From positions 1 through 64,000 of the forward strand of contig SIBQ01000010.1 of NCBI GenBank assembly GCA_009695095.1: 64,000 nucleotides of DNA. The letters run 5' to 3'. Positions 43,901-51,829 of the stretch are shown piece after piece. A program made the translations under genes and the position numbers. The DNA is from Lacunisphaera sp. (lineage in GTDB: Bacteria > Verrucomicrobiota > Verrucomicrobiia > Opitutales > Opitutaceae). The stretch's first letter is position 1. Every line of letters starts with the position of its first letter. Under the pieces are notes generated by a model. It did not search any database. It was not told the DNA's origin and worked only from the letters and a program-made list of their open reading frames with translations.

Positions 43901-44236
43901 CTCGACCTCGCCTACGACGACTGGAAAAAGACCGGCCGGCTCAACACCACCGCCAACCTCCGCGACGCCATCTACCACGGCGCGGTGAAGCGCGTCCGCC
44001 CGAAGGCCATGACTGCCGCCGTCATCATCGCCGGCCTCATGCCGATCCTCTGGAGCCACGGTGCCGGGGCCGACGTGATGAAGCGCATCGCCACCCCCAT
44101 GATCGGCGGGGTCGTCACCTCCACGCTGATGGAGCTGCTTGTCTATCCCGCCATCTTTTACGTGTGGCGCCGCCGCGGCCTCGCCGCTCTGCTGCCGCCT
44201 TCGTCCCCCTCGGTTCAACCCGCGCTTTCCTCATGA
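40913..44236 (+). CDS. Heavy-metal RND efflux pump, copper/silver CusA type
   Basis: This 1107-aa inner-membrane proton/metal antiporter has about twelve membrane helices and two large periplasmic loops. The head KNKFLVLAATAALILGGVYA, IPLDAIPDPSDTQVIVYTEW, the loop PDATGVGWAFLYSL and MDMIETTIMLKPEDEWP follow the CusA subgroup rather than CzcA. The Met in IETTIMLKP-adjacent MDM and in ALGGMPLTTTVEG lie about where CusA has its methionine ladder, so Cu(I)/Ag(I) is the likely substrate. The stop overlaps the next ATG (ATGA). Confidence 0.92.
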   Translation: MLIRLIDFSLKNKFLVLAATAALILGGVYALKKIPLDAIPDPSDTQVIVYTEWPGQAPQIVQDQVTYPITTKMLSVPAAKVVRGYSFYGFSFVYVIFEDGTDPYWARSRVLEYLNGLQGGLPAGVSPRLGPDATGVGWAFLYSLNSKKHDLAELRTMQDWFLRYQLSSVEGVAEVASVGGHVKQYQVTVDPHRLHAYNLSISEVAMAVQKSNSEVGGRSIEMGEKEFILRVRGYAQGVEDFRKIAVGRGPGGTPVLLGEVANVQVGPDMRRGIAELNGEGETVGGIVVVRYGVDTRQVIQGVKARLDQAMKSLPEGVEYTIVYDRTALIDRAVKTLEEKLIEESLVVALVCLLFLLHFRSALVAIVILPVAVLVSFIIMNTQGLSSNIMSLGGIAIAIGAMVDAVIIMIENAHKHLERDGGKKPHWDIIRDASIEVGPTLFYSLLVITVSFLPVFTLQAQEGRLFKPLAFTKTYSMAAAALLSITLAPVLMGFFIRGRIPAEEKNPVNRFLIWLYHPMIDLVIKFRWAVIIGAAAIVAWVFFPWNALIVSRLPEGGVKNLAAKFNWAFPYQNLGSEFMPPLYEGDLLYMPTTFPGISPTKAREVLQQTDRMIRAFPEVHHVFGKMGRAETATDPAPMDMIETTIMLKPEDEWPAADIMDLEGKVIAHRRRTPDELVSALNTAVQIPGLTNAWTMPIKTRIDMLATGIKTPVGIKVAGPNLAELERIAGQIEALIHRVPGTGSVFAERVMGGNYVEFDIDRDAIARYGLTIGDVQEVLQVALGGMPLTTTVEGLERYGVILRYDRDYRENLEALRNIVIPVKSAGVSAAMAGGTSGLMAQVPLSQLAKVRVVAAPMGVKSEGAVPNAWIYVDVQGADLGGYVHRAQQTVNDALRSGELKVPAGYRIFWSGQFEYMQRAQQRLRLVIPLTLLIIIFIIYLNTKSWIKTAIVLLAVPFSLVGAFWMIYLFDYNMSVAVWVGIIALAGLDAETGVVMLLYLDLAYDDWKKTGRLNTTANLRDAIYHGAVKRVRPKAMTAAVIIAGLMPILWSHGAGADVMKRIATPMIGGVVTSTLMELLVYPAIFYVWRRRGLAALLPPSSPSVQPALSS

Positions 44237-44466
44237 ACCCTGACGAACCGCCCCGCTCCGACGAGATCTGCGTGGTATGTGGCAAGGACACAGCCGGGGG
44301 CCGAGGCTTCATGGCTCTCCACCTCGCAGGCCGTCTTATCGCACTCTGCTGCCCGCAGTGTCAGAAGGTTTATCAGGAAAACCCTTCACACCATACGCTA
44401 CGCCAGCAAACCCGGGAGAGCATTAGCGACATCGAACACAAGTTAGGCTGGCACAATCCCAAGTAA
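44233..44466 (+). CDS. Small Cys-rich (TRASH-like) protein
   Basis: This 77-aa cytoplasmic protein overlaps the end of the pump gene by 4 bp. The core EICVVCGKDT and GRLIALCCPQCQKVYQENPS shows CxxC and CCxxC pairs in the TRASH/YHS arrangement seen in metal-trafficking proteins. No signal peptide is present. Translational coupling to the pump suggests delivery or sensing of copper in the cytoplasm. Confidence 0.72.
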   Translation: MNPDEPPRSDEICVVCGKDTAGGRGFMALHLAGRLIALCCPQCQKVYQENPSHHTLRQQTRESISDIEHKLGWHNPK

Positions 44467-44494
44467 GCCCATCCACCCAAGACACCCTCTCAAT

Positions 44495-44890
44495 TTGAAA
44501 TCCCGATATCTCCTCCTCCCGCTGCTGGCGCTTGCCGCCTGCTTCGCGTCCAGTTGCTCCTACTTCACCCGCCAGGAATCCAAGCACACCACTCCGGCCC
44601 CGTCCGCGGCCGGACGGCTCGCCGAGCCCACCGACCAGGACGCGGCTTGGCTGGCGAAAGCCCGCGCCGATTACCCGCTCAAGACCTGCGTGGTCTCGAA
44701 CGAGGAGCTCGGCGGAATGGGCGGCGCCAGCGACCGCATCTACCGCCAGGCCGGCCAGCCCGACCGGCTCGTGCGCTTTTGTTGCGAGTCCTGCCTCGAT
44801 GACTTCAACAAGGACCCGGTCAAATACCTGAAACTGATCGACGCCCCGGCCATCGCGACGGCCCAACATGCGGCCAAACCTCATCACTGA
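44495..44890 (+). CDS. Cys-rich lipoprotein (paralogue 2)
   Basis: This 131-aa lipoprotein has the lipobox FASSC at residue 21 after a hydrophobic head. The core DAAWLAKARADYPLKTCVVS, NEELGGMGG and PDRLVRFCCESCLDDFNKDP with VKYLKL parallels the 119-aa protein at 37119. The RFCCxxC plus upstream Cys are conserved between the two. A TTG at 44495 is the best start. Two copies flanking the pump genes point to a duplicated periplasmic metal-binding component of this island. Confidence 0.75.
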   Translation: MKSRYLLLPLLALAACFASSCSYFTRQESKHTTPAPSAAGRLAEPTDQDAAWLAKARADYPLKTCVVSNEELGGMGGASDRIYRQAGQPDRLVRFCCESCLDDFNKDPVKYLKLIDAPAIATAQHAAKPHH

Positions 44891-45027
44891 GCCGTCGCGC
44901 CCTTCACCTACCCATGCCGGCCCGCACTGCCGTGCCGCGCCATTACGAAAACGCCCTGCTGGCCCGCGTCTTTTGGGATTACAGTCGCGCCCTACTTCGC
45001 GCAAAAAATACTATCCGATTCGCAGCC

Positions 45028-47302
45028 ATGAAACACTCGCACTCCCACCAGCACGGCGATCACCACCACGTTGACGTCCAGCCGGCGGAGAATGCGAAAT
45101 ATTATTGCCCGATGTGCGAGGGCGTGGTGTCCGACCAACCCGGTGACTGCCCGAAGTGCGGCATGACCCTGGAACGGAATCCCGCGTGGGTCGCACCCGC
45201 CGCGGGCCAGACGATCTACGCCTGCCCGATGCACCCGCAGATCGAGCAGGACCATCCCGGGGCCTGTCCTATCTGCGGGATGGCCCTCGAACCGAAAACC
45301 GCCGTCGCCGGTGAGGCAGAGGAGGAGAATGCCGAACTGCGTGACATGACGCGCCGGCTCTGGATCGGCGCCAGCCTAGCTCTGCCCGTTTTTCTGTTCG
45401 GCATGGCCCATTTCGTGCCCGCGGTCGCGGATATGCCGCTCAGCCGCTGGGTGCAGTTTCTCCTCTCCACCCCGGTGGTGCTCTGGGCCGGCTGGCCCTT
45501 TTTTGTGCGCGGGGCCAAGTCGCTGCGCTCCGGTCACTGGAACATGTTCACCTTGATTGCGCTCGGCGACGGCGCCGCTTGGCTTTACAGCCTCGTCGCG
45601 TTTTTCCTGCCCGGGTGGTTCCCCGCCGGTATGAAGCGTCACGGTGGGGTGGATCTCTATTTCGAAGCCGCCTCCGTCATCATCGTGCTCGTGCTGGTCG
45701 GCCAGGTGCTCGAATTACGCGCCCTCGAGCGCGATCAAGGCGCTCCTCAATCTCGCCCCGCCCACCGCGATCCGCCTCGAGGGTTCCGCCGAGCGGGAGA
45801 TCCCCCTCGCCGAGGTGCTCGCGGGCGACCGGCTGCGTGTCCGACCCGGCGCGCGTGTGCCGGTGGATGGGGTCATCGAGGAGGGTTCGTCCTCCATCGA
45901 TGAGTCCATGATCACCGGCGAGTCGCTGCCGGTGGAAAAAAAGACCGGTGACCGCGTGACCGGCGGCACCGTCAACGGCACCGGCGGCTTTGTCTTCCGC
46001 GCGGACAAGGTCGGCGCCGATTCCCTGCTCGCCCGCATCGTGCACATGGTCGCCGACGCCCAGCGCAGCCGCGCCCCGATCCAGGGCCTGGTGGACCGCG
46101 TCTCCACGATCTTCGTGCCCGCCGTGCTAGTTGCCGCCCTCCTCACGTTCCTGATCTGGTTTTTCGCCGGCCTCGAACCCCGGCTGACCTACGCCATCGT
46201 CAATTCGGTCGCCGTGCTGATCATCGCATGCCCCTGCGCTCTCGGGCTTGCTACGCCCATGTCCATCATGGTCGGCGTCGGCCGCGGCGCCCAGGAGGGC
46301 GTGCTCGTGAAAAACGCCGAGGCGCTCGAATTGTTGGGCAAGGTCACCTGACTCGTCGTGGACAAGACCGGGACGCTCACCGAGGGCCGCCCGGCGCTCA
46401 CCGACGTGATCCCGGTTGCGGGCTTCGACGAGGCCGGCCTGCTCACGCTTGCGGCCACCGTTGAGCGTGCCTCCGAGCATCCGCTCGCCGCCGCCATCGT
46501 ACGCGGCGCCGAGGCGCGCAAACTCACGCTGCCTGCCATCGCTGATTTCCGTTCCATAACCGCCGGCGGTGTCGCCGGCCGCGTGAACAACCGCACTGTG
46601 CTCGTCGGCAATCTCAAGTTCCTCGCCGCCGAGGGCGTCGAGGTGCCGGCCGCGCTCACCGAGCGCGCTGCCGCGTTGCAGGCCGGGGGCAAAACCGTGC
46701 TTTTTGTTTCGGTGGACGGACGCGCGGCCGGTCTGCTGGCTGTGGCCGATCCCATCAAGGCGTCCACCCCCGAGGCCATTGCCCAGCTGCATAACCTCGG
46801 CGTGAAACTCGTCATGGCCACCGGCGACAACCGGGCCACGGCGGAGAGTGTCGCGCGGAAACTCGGCCTGGATGAGTTCGAGGCCGAGGTCGATCCCGCG
46901 GACAAGATCAAACGGGTCAAGGCCCTCCAGGCTTCCGGCGCGCGCGTCGCCATGGCCGGCGACGGGGTCAACGACGCCCCCGCGCTCGCTGCAGCCGATG
47001 TCGGCATCGCCATGGGCACCGGCACCGACGTGGCGATGGAGAGCGCGGGAGTTACCCTCGTGAAGGGCGACCTGCGCGGCATTGCCAAGGCAATCCACCT
47101 TTCCCGCGCCACGATAGGCAACATCCGGCAAAACCTGTTCTTCGCCTTCGTCTACAACGCCCTCGGCGTCCCGCTCGCCGCCGGCGTGCTTTTCCCGTCC
47201 TTCGGCCTTCTGCTCAACCCGATGATCGCGGGTTTGGCGATGTCCTTCAGCAGCGTCTCGGTCATCACCAACGCCCTGCGCCTGCGCCGTGTGCGGCTCT
47301 GA
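45028..47302 (+). pseudogene. CopA-type copper-exporting P-type ATPase, frameshift and premature stop
   Basis: The reading begins MKHSHSHQHGDHHHVDVQPA, followed by two heavy-metal-binding modules (YYCPMCEGVVSDQPGDCPKC and YACPMHPQIEQDHPGACPIC), membrane helices, the actuator motif [18 protein letters not shown], the transport-site [12 protein letters not shown], then [12 protein letters not shown], a HP motif in [12 protein letters not shown], and [10 protein letters not shown]. Two lesions break it. Near 45720-45735 several bases are missing after QVLELRA and the frame changes. At 46349-46351 a TGA stands immediately before LVVDKTGT. The pump would export cytoplasmic Cu(I). It is otherwise well preserved, so loss is recent. 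Confidence 0.85.
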
Positions 47303-47436
47303 CGGTGGCACGGCGGATTGTGCGGCCGGGCGGCGATTTTTGGTACCCCGTTGCAGATCCCGCGGTTTCCACCCCTCCCACGGCCAATTTCAGGTTCCAC
47401 TTCCTACGGAATCTCCCCTATGTTGGTGATCTCCCT

Positions 47437-49632
47437 ATGTGCCTCCGTCCCCACCTGGTGACTGCCCTGGTTTTGATGGTGGCGACCCCTGTCCTGAGCA
47501 TGTCGAATGGAGCATTGCCCGCCGTGCCTTCCCTCGAGGTGCGCCCCACCCCCACGCCGCCGGTCATTGATGGCGTCATCAACCCCGCGGAATGGACTGG
47601 CGCCGCGCACAGTGATGCCTTCCGGCAGGTCACGCCGCTGGAAAACGCCGCCCCGACCGAGCGCACCGAGTTATGGCTCACCTACGACGCCGACAACATC
47701 TACGTCGCCATCCGCTGCCACGACTCCGCTGGTCTTGCCGGCCTCCGCGCCTACTCGATGCAGCGCGACCGGGACACCGGCTCCGATGACCTCGTGCGCA
47801 TCGTCCTCGACCCCTTCCACCGGCAGAGTGATGGTTATTACTTCGTCCTCACCGCCGCCGGCGGCAAGCACGACGGCCTCATCCAGAACAATGGGCAAGG
47901 CAACTACCAGTGGGACGCCCTCTGGCATGGCAAGGTCACCCGCGACGCCGGCGGTTGGAGCGCCGAGTTCGCCATCCCCGTCAAGAGCCTCGCGTTCGAT
48001 CCCGCCAACGACACCTGGGGCTTCAACGTCGAACGCCCCGTCCGCCGCAAGCAGGAGAAGATGCGCTGGTCCAACTTCGTCCGCATCAAGTCTCCCCTCT
48101 CGTTGCCCGACCTCGGGGAGATCCGCGGGCTCGCCGGCCTCCGCCAGGGCCGCGGGATTGACTTCAAGCCCTACGCCAGCCTCACCCGCCACTCGCAGCC
48201 AACGCCGGACGAAAACGAAATCAATTTCAAGCCCGGCTTCGACCTCATCTGGCACGTCACGCCCTCGCTTGCCGCCACGCTCACGGTCAACACCGACTTC
48301 GCCGACGCCGAGGTGGACGAGCGCCAGGTCAACCTCGGGCGCTTCCCGCTGTTCTTCCCGGAGAAACGTGCGTTCTTCCTGCAGGACGCCTCGCTCTTCA
48401 CCTTCGGCGGCAGCTACCGTGACCCGTCCTCCAACTTTGGCGGCAGCTACCGCGACCCGCTGCCGTTCTTCTCGCGCCGGATCGGCCTGGCCGGTGACGG
48501 CACCAAGGTCGACCTGCTCGGCGGCCTCAAGCTCACCGGCCGCGTCGGCCCGTGGACTGTCGGCCTGCTCGACGTGCAGATGGCCGACCACGCCGGCGTT
48601 GATGCGAAAAACCTCGTCGTCGGCCGCGCCGCCCTGCAAGTGCTCAAAGAGTCCAGCGTCGGCGTGACCTTCACCCACGGCGACCCGCGCAGCAATGGCG
48701 GCAACACATTTGCCGGCGCCGATTTCAACTACGCCCACAACCACCTGCCGGGCAACAAGACCCTCAACGCCCACGCCTCGGCGCAGTTCACCGATTCCGA
48801 CCACACTGGCGGCCGGGGCTCCGCCGCCGTCTTCACCCTCAACTACCCCAACGAGCCGTTCGCACTCTCCTATAACTTCGCGCACATCGACTCCGCTTTC
48901 GACCCCGCGCTCGGCTTCGTGCCCCGCACCGGCATCACCCAGGTGCACCTCTGGAACCGTTACCGTTGGATTTTCAAGGACCGCTTCATCCACAGCCTCG
49001 ACACCTGGTTCGAGACCGACCACGTCATGGACCTACACGGCCGGATGCTGGAGCGCTCGATGTGGTTCCCCGGCTTTAGGGCCGATACCCGCGCCGGCGA
49101 CTTCTTCGTCCTGCAATATTCGGATCACCGCGAGGTGCTCGACGCTCCCTTTGCAATCAGTCCCGGCATCTTCATCCCCACCGGCAACCACCGGGGGGGC
49201 ACCTTTCACGCAATCTATCGCTCCGCCCGCTCCCGGCCGGTCAACCTCCTGCTGCAATACCAGCATGGCGGCTTCTTTACCGGCCGCCGCACGGACTATG
49301 AGGTGGAGTTCAGCTGGCGACCGTCCATCCACCTCGAGCTCGCCGCCGAATGGGAGCTGAGCCAGATCCAGCTGCCGCAGGGCGATTTCGATGTCCGCAT
49401 TGTCTCGGCCAAGGCCGTCTACACTTTCAGCTCCGACCTGCAGCTCAGCCTGCTCGGCCAATACGACAATCTTTCGAACGAACTCGGGGTGAACTTCCGC
49501 CTCATGTGGATCGTCCAGCCCGGCAACGAGATTTTCTTCATCATCAACCAGGGCTACTACACCTCCGCCGACTATTTCCGCCCCACGCAGAACGACACCT
49601 CGTTGAAAGCCGCGTGGACCTACCGGTTTTAG
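47437..49632 (+). CDS. Secreted/outer-membrane DUF5916 protein with a CBM9-like domain
   Basis: This 731-aa protein has a signal peptide, a CBM9-like beta-sandwich (PPVIDGVINPAEWTGAAHSD, TELWLTYDADNIYVAIRCHD, about residues 35-210) and a long DUF5916 region with outer-membrane-barrel character (FPLFFPEKRAFFLQDASLFT, alternating strands to the terminal AAWTYRF). The final Phe fits a barrel. Function is unknown. Such proteins are often found with polymer-degrading or export genes. The signal-peptide codons include CCTGAGCATGTCGAATGG (47493-47510), a repeat word also present between genes. I chose the ATG at 47437. The frame opens earlier at 47305. Confidence 0.8.
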   Translation: MCLRPHLVTALVLMVATPVLSMSNGALPAVPSLEVRPTPTPPVIDGVINPAEWTGAAHSDAFRQVTPLENAAPTERTELWLTYDADNIYVAIRCHDSAGLAGLRAYSMQRDRDTGSDDLVRIVLDPFHRQSDGYYFVLTAAGGKHDGLIQNNGQGNYQWDALWHGKVTRDAGGWSAEFAIPVKSLAFDPANDTWGFNVERPVRRKQEKMRWSNFVRIKSPLSLPDLGEIRGLAGLRQGRGIDFKPYASLTRHSQPTPDENEINFKPGFDLIWHVTPSLAATLTVNTDFADAEVDERQVNLGRFPLFFPEKRAFFLQDASLFTFGGSYRDPSSNFGGSYRDPLPFFSRRIGLAGDGTKVDLLGGLKLTGRVGPWTVGLLDVQMADHAGVDAKNLVVGRAALQVLKESSVGVTFTHGDPRSNGGNTFAGADFNYAHNHLPGNKTLNAHASAQFTDSDHTGGRGSAAVFTLNYPNEPFALSYNFAHIDSAFDPALGFVPRTGITQVHLWNRYRWIFKDRFIHSLDTWFETDHVMDLHGRMLERSMWFPGFRADTRAGDFFVLQYSDHREVLDAPFAISPGIFIPTGNHRGGTFHAIYRSARSRPVNLLLQYQHGGFFTGRRTDYEVEFSWRPSIHLELAAEWELSQIQLPQGDFDVRIVSAKAVYTFSSDLQLSLLGQYDNLSNELGVNFRLMWIVQPGNEIFFIINQGYYTSADYFRPTQNDTSLKAAWTYRF

Positions 49633-49677
49633 GTCAAGGGCGGCGGGCGCCCCTGACACCGGCGAGGGCTGCACGGG

Positions 49678-49872
49678 TTACGGGCCGCCGGGTCCCCGGC
49701 CGAATTTGCCTTCCAGCCAAACGTGGAGCACCGGTGGCAGCACGAGCTTGCGGAACGTGGACGTGAGCAATCCACCGACAACGACAGTGGCGAGCTGACG
49801 TTGCATCTCCACCCCCGCGACAGTCGTCATGACCATCGGTCCGAAGTCAAAGCTGGAAACCAGTGCGGTCAT
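49678..49872 (-). pseudogene. C-terminal remnant of an RND efflux pump
   Basis: About 64 residues, MTALVSSFDFGPMVMTTVAG, VEMQRQLATVVVGGLLTSTF, and LVLPPVLHVWLEG, match the last two helices of CzcA/CusA-type pumps (GAEVQRPLATVVIGGL...LVLPALY). Nothing upstream (to 49984) continues the protein, and that stretch has no gene that I can see. It lies at the end of the minus-strand zinc-type ABC cluster and is probably what is left of a second metal pump. Confidence 0.7.
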
Positions 49873-49984
49873 AAGTTCGGCGGTTTGTCGATTCGCCCGC
49901 GGATGAGCCTACTCCCGCTGTCCGAGGCTCGTTTGATTTCATGATTCCTATCTCGGCCAACTGCAACATGGGCGGGGTCGCGCC

Positions 49985-50821
49985 CTAGCGAATCGGGCTC
50001 TCTTTCTTCCGCCGGATGGCGGCGATGATCGCCACCAAGACCAATTCGCCCCCCAGGGCGCAGACGATCGCCGCGCCCGTCGGCAAATCGAGCTGATAAG
50101 ATGCAAACAAGCCCGCGATGCTCGCAAGCGTGGCCGTGATCCAGCCGATGAGCAGCAGCCACCGCAGACGGCTCGCCAAGAAATTGGCACAAACGGCTGG
50201 CACGATCAGATAGGAGAAGACCAGCAACACACCGCCGATTTGGACAAAGCTCGTGACCACCCAGCCGAAGAGGACGTAAAAAAGAAAATCCCACCAGCGC
50301 ACCGACAGTCTTTGCGCCACAGCATCATCCAGCTTAAACGAGAGCGCGAGAAATTGCCGGCGAAACACGAAATGCACGACCCCGAGCGCAACATAGAGGC
50401 CAAACGTGCGCAGCACCTGCTCTGGCGAAACCAGCAACACTTCGCCGATCAGGGTGCGCCGTAATTCTTCGTTGCCTTCCGGGCTCCGGCTCAAAAGCAA
50501 AATGCCGAGCGCCGCGGCCACGACATACACGATTCCGATCAGGGCTTCCTGCGGCACACGATGGTTCGCCCCGCGGGTCAGGGTGAAAATCGCCGCCCCG
50601 ATCAACGTAAAGCCGAGCGAAAACGCGTAATTCTGCCACGAGTGCGATTCGTAATGCAGCAGAATGCCGAGCACGCTGCCCAGCGCGGCGACCTGCGCGA
50701 GCGCCAGATCGACGAAGATGATTTCGCGGCGGACGATGTGCAGGCCGAGATAAACGAGGAGGCCCGGCAACAACAAGCAGGCCAGCATCGGCCACTTCAT
50801 TATTTCGAATGCCTCGTTCAT
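49985..50821 (-). CDS. Metal ABC transporter permease (ZnuB/MntB family)
   Basis: This 278-aa ABC-3 family permease has about eight membrane helices: WPMLACLLLPGLLVYLGLHI, EIIFVDLALAQVAALGSVLG, and the EAA-like coupling region SYLIVPAVCANFLASRLRWL. It would import zinc, manganese or a related divalent ion across the inner membrane. It lies 67 bp downstream of the binding-protein gene, but the ATPase gene normally found in such operons is missing here. Codons are less GC-biased than in the flanking genes, which suggests transfer of the whole set. Confidence 0.88.
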   Translation of the reverse strand: MNEAFEIMKWPMLACLLLPGLLVYLGLHIVRREIIFVDLALAQVAALGSVLGILLHYESHSWQNYAFSLGFTLIGAAIFTLTRGANHRVPQEALIGIVYVVAAALGILLLSRSPEGNEELRRTLIGEVLLVSPEQVLRTFGLYVALGVVHFVFRRQFLALSFKLDDAVAQRLSVRWWDFLFYVLFGWVVTSFVQIGGVLLVFSYLIVPAVCANFLASRLRWLLLIGWITATLASIAGLFASYQLDLPTGAAIVCALGGELVLVAIIAAIRRKKESPIR

Positions 50822-50888
50822 GATCGAATTCTGGCCGCCGGGGAATGCGGAGGTTCGCTGCGGCCCGGGCGGTTGTCACGCGAAACAC

Positions 50889-51806
50889 TCATTTTGCTTG
50901 TTCAATTCCTTTCACGAGCGATTTCACCAGAAAGTCCATCCACTCGACGTAGCCTTGGGTTTCCTCGGAGGTCATCGGGAAAGACGGAAAATCCAGAACG
51001 ATCCCCCCTGTATGGCTCGCCACGGTTTCGGCGGTCTTCCGGTTCTGGTAGGGCTGCACGAGAATCAATTTCAGGTGCTCATCTTTCATCCTAGTAATGA
51101 TTTCGGCCAGGTGCGCCGGCGTGGGCGGAATGCCTGGCTTCGGTTCGAGGAACAGTTCCATTTTCAGGTCGAAATATCGCGCGAAATAAATCCAATAGTT
51201 GTGATAGGTAACGACACTTGTGCCCTTGTTGGGCGCGAGCAAGGTGCGCCACTCGCTGATCTTTCCCTCCAAGCGCGCCTCGAATCGTTTCAGGTTTGCC
51301 GCGAAGGCCGGACGGGATGCCGGCTCGAGCGCCGAAAAGACCCTTGCGATGTGCTCCGCGACTATCCGACTGTTGGCGGGGTTGCACATGAAATGTGGAT
51401 TACCGGCCGCGTGCACGTCGCCTTGCGCCCGATCCAGGGTGGCTGGAACTTCCAGCATGTAAATTCCCTCGGCGGCGACAATCCGGCCAGGTTTTCCCGC
51501 TGCCAGTTTTCCATTTCTTGATCCGTCGAGCAGCGGCCCCAGCCAGCCGAGTTCCAATTCAGCCCCACCTTCAACCAGGACATCAGCGTGATTGAGCTTC
51601 ACGATGAAGCTGGGTTTGGCATCGACAAAGTGCGGGTCCTCGGTCGGCTTGGCGAGCGTGGTCAATTCGATCTGGTCGCCGCCGATTTCCTGGGCCAGCG
51701 CGCCCAGATCAGGAGTGGTCGCGACAACGCGGAGCTTTGCCTGCGCGGTCGCAGCCAGCAGCACCAGTGCAATCAAGTTCGCAAAAATGGTTTTAGTGCA
51801 AGGCAA
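50889..51806 (-). CDS. Zinc/manganese-type ABC transporter substrate-binding protein (ZnuA/TroA family)
   Basis: This 305-aa cluster A-I binding protein has a signal peptide (LIALVLLAATAQA) and the usual metal ligands: His in KPTEDPHFVDAKPS, His in AAGNPHFMCNPANS, the long backbone helix FAANLKRFEARLEGKISEWR, His in VVTYHNYWIYFARYF, and a final acidic residue near SFPMTSEETQGYVEW. There is no His-rich loop, which argues slightly for a low-abundance or manganese-like system, but specificity is open. It sits between the outer-membrane protein gene and the permease gene. Confidence 0.9.
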   Translation of the reverse strand: MPCTKTIFANLIALVLLAATAQAKLRVVATTPDLGALAQEIGGDQIELTTLAKPTEDPHFVDAKPSFIVKLNHADVLVEGGAELELGWLGPLLDGSRNGKLAAGKPGRIVAAEGIYMLEVPATLDRAQGDVHAAGNPHFMCNPANSRIVAEHIARVFSALEPASRPAFAANLKRFEARLEGKISEWRTLLAPNKGTSVVTYHNYWIYFARYFDLKMELFLEPKPGIPPTPAHLAEIITRMKDEHLKLILVQPYQNRKTAETVASHTGGIVLDFPSFPMTSEETQGYVEWMDFLVKSLVKGIEQAK

Positions 51807-51829
51807 GGTATTGGGGCTGTTCAGCGGGC

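Noticed and set aside
44914-45027. Extra N-terminal 38 residues on the copper ATPase
   Set aside because: The His-rich head typical of the family begins at the ATG at 45028. The upstream part has no similarity and contains a GCGCCCTACTTCGCGC repeat-like word.
46349-46351. In-frame TGA in the copper ATPase as selenocysteine or recoded codon
   Set aside because: The position is normally a non-Cys residue before LVVDKTGT, no SECIS-like structure was noticed, TGA ends many normal genes here, and the gene also has a frameshift.
47305-47436. 44-residue N-terminal extension of the DUF5916 protein
   Set aside because: It would precede the signal peptide and has no pattern of its own. The ATG at 47437 gives a normal secreted protein.
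49869-50294. 141-aa minus-strand frame overlapping the metal permease gene
   Set aside because: Different frame of the permease gene and its downstream flank, without recognisable features.
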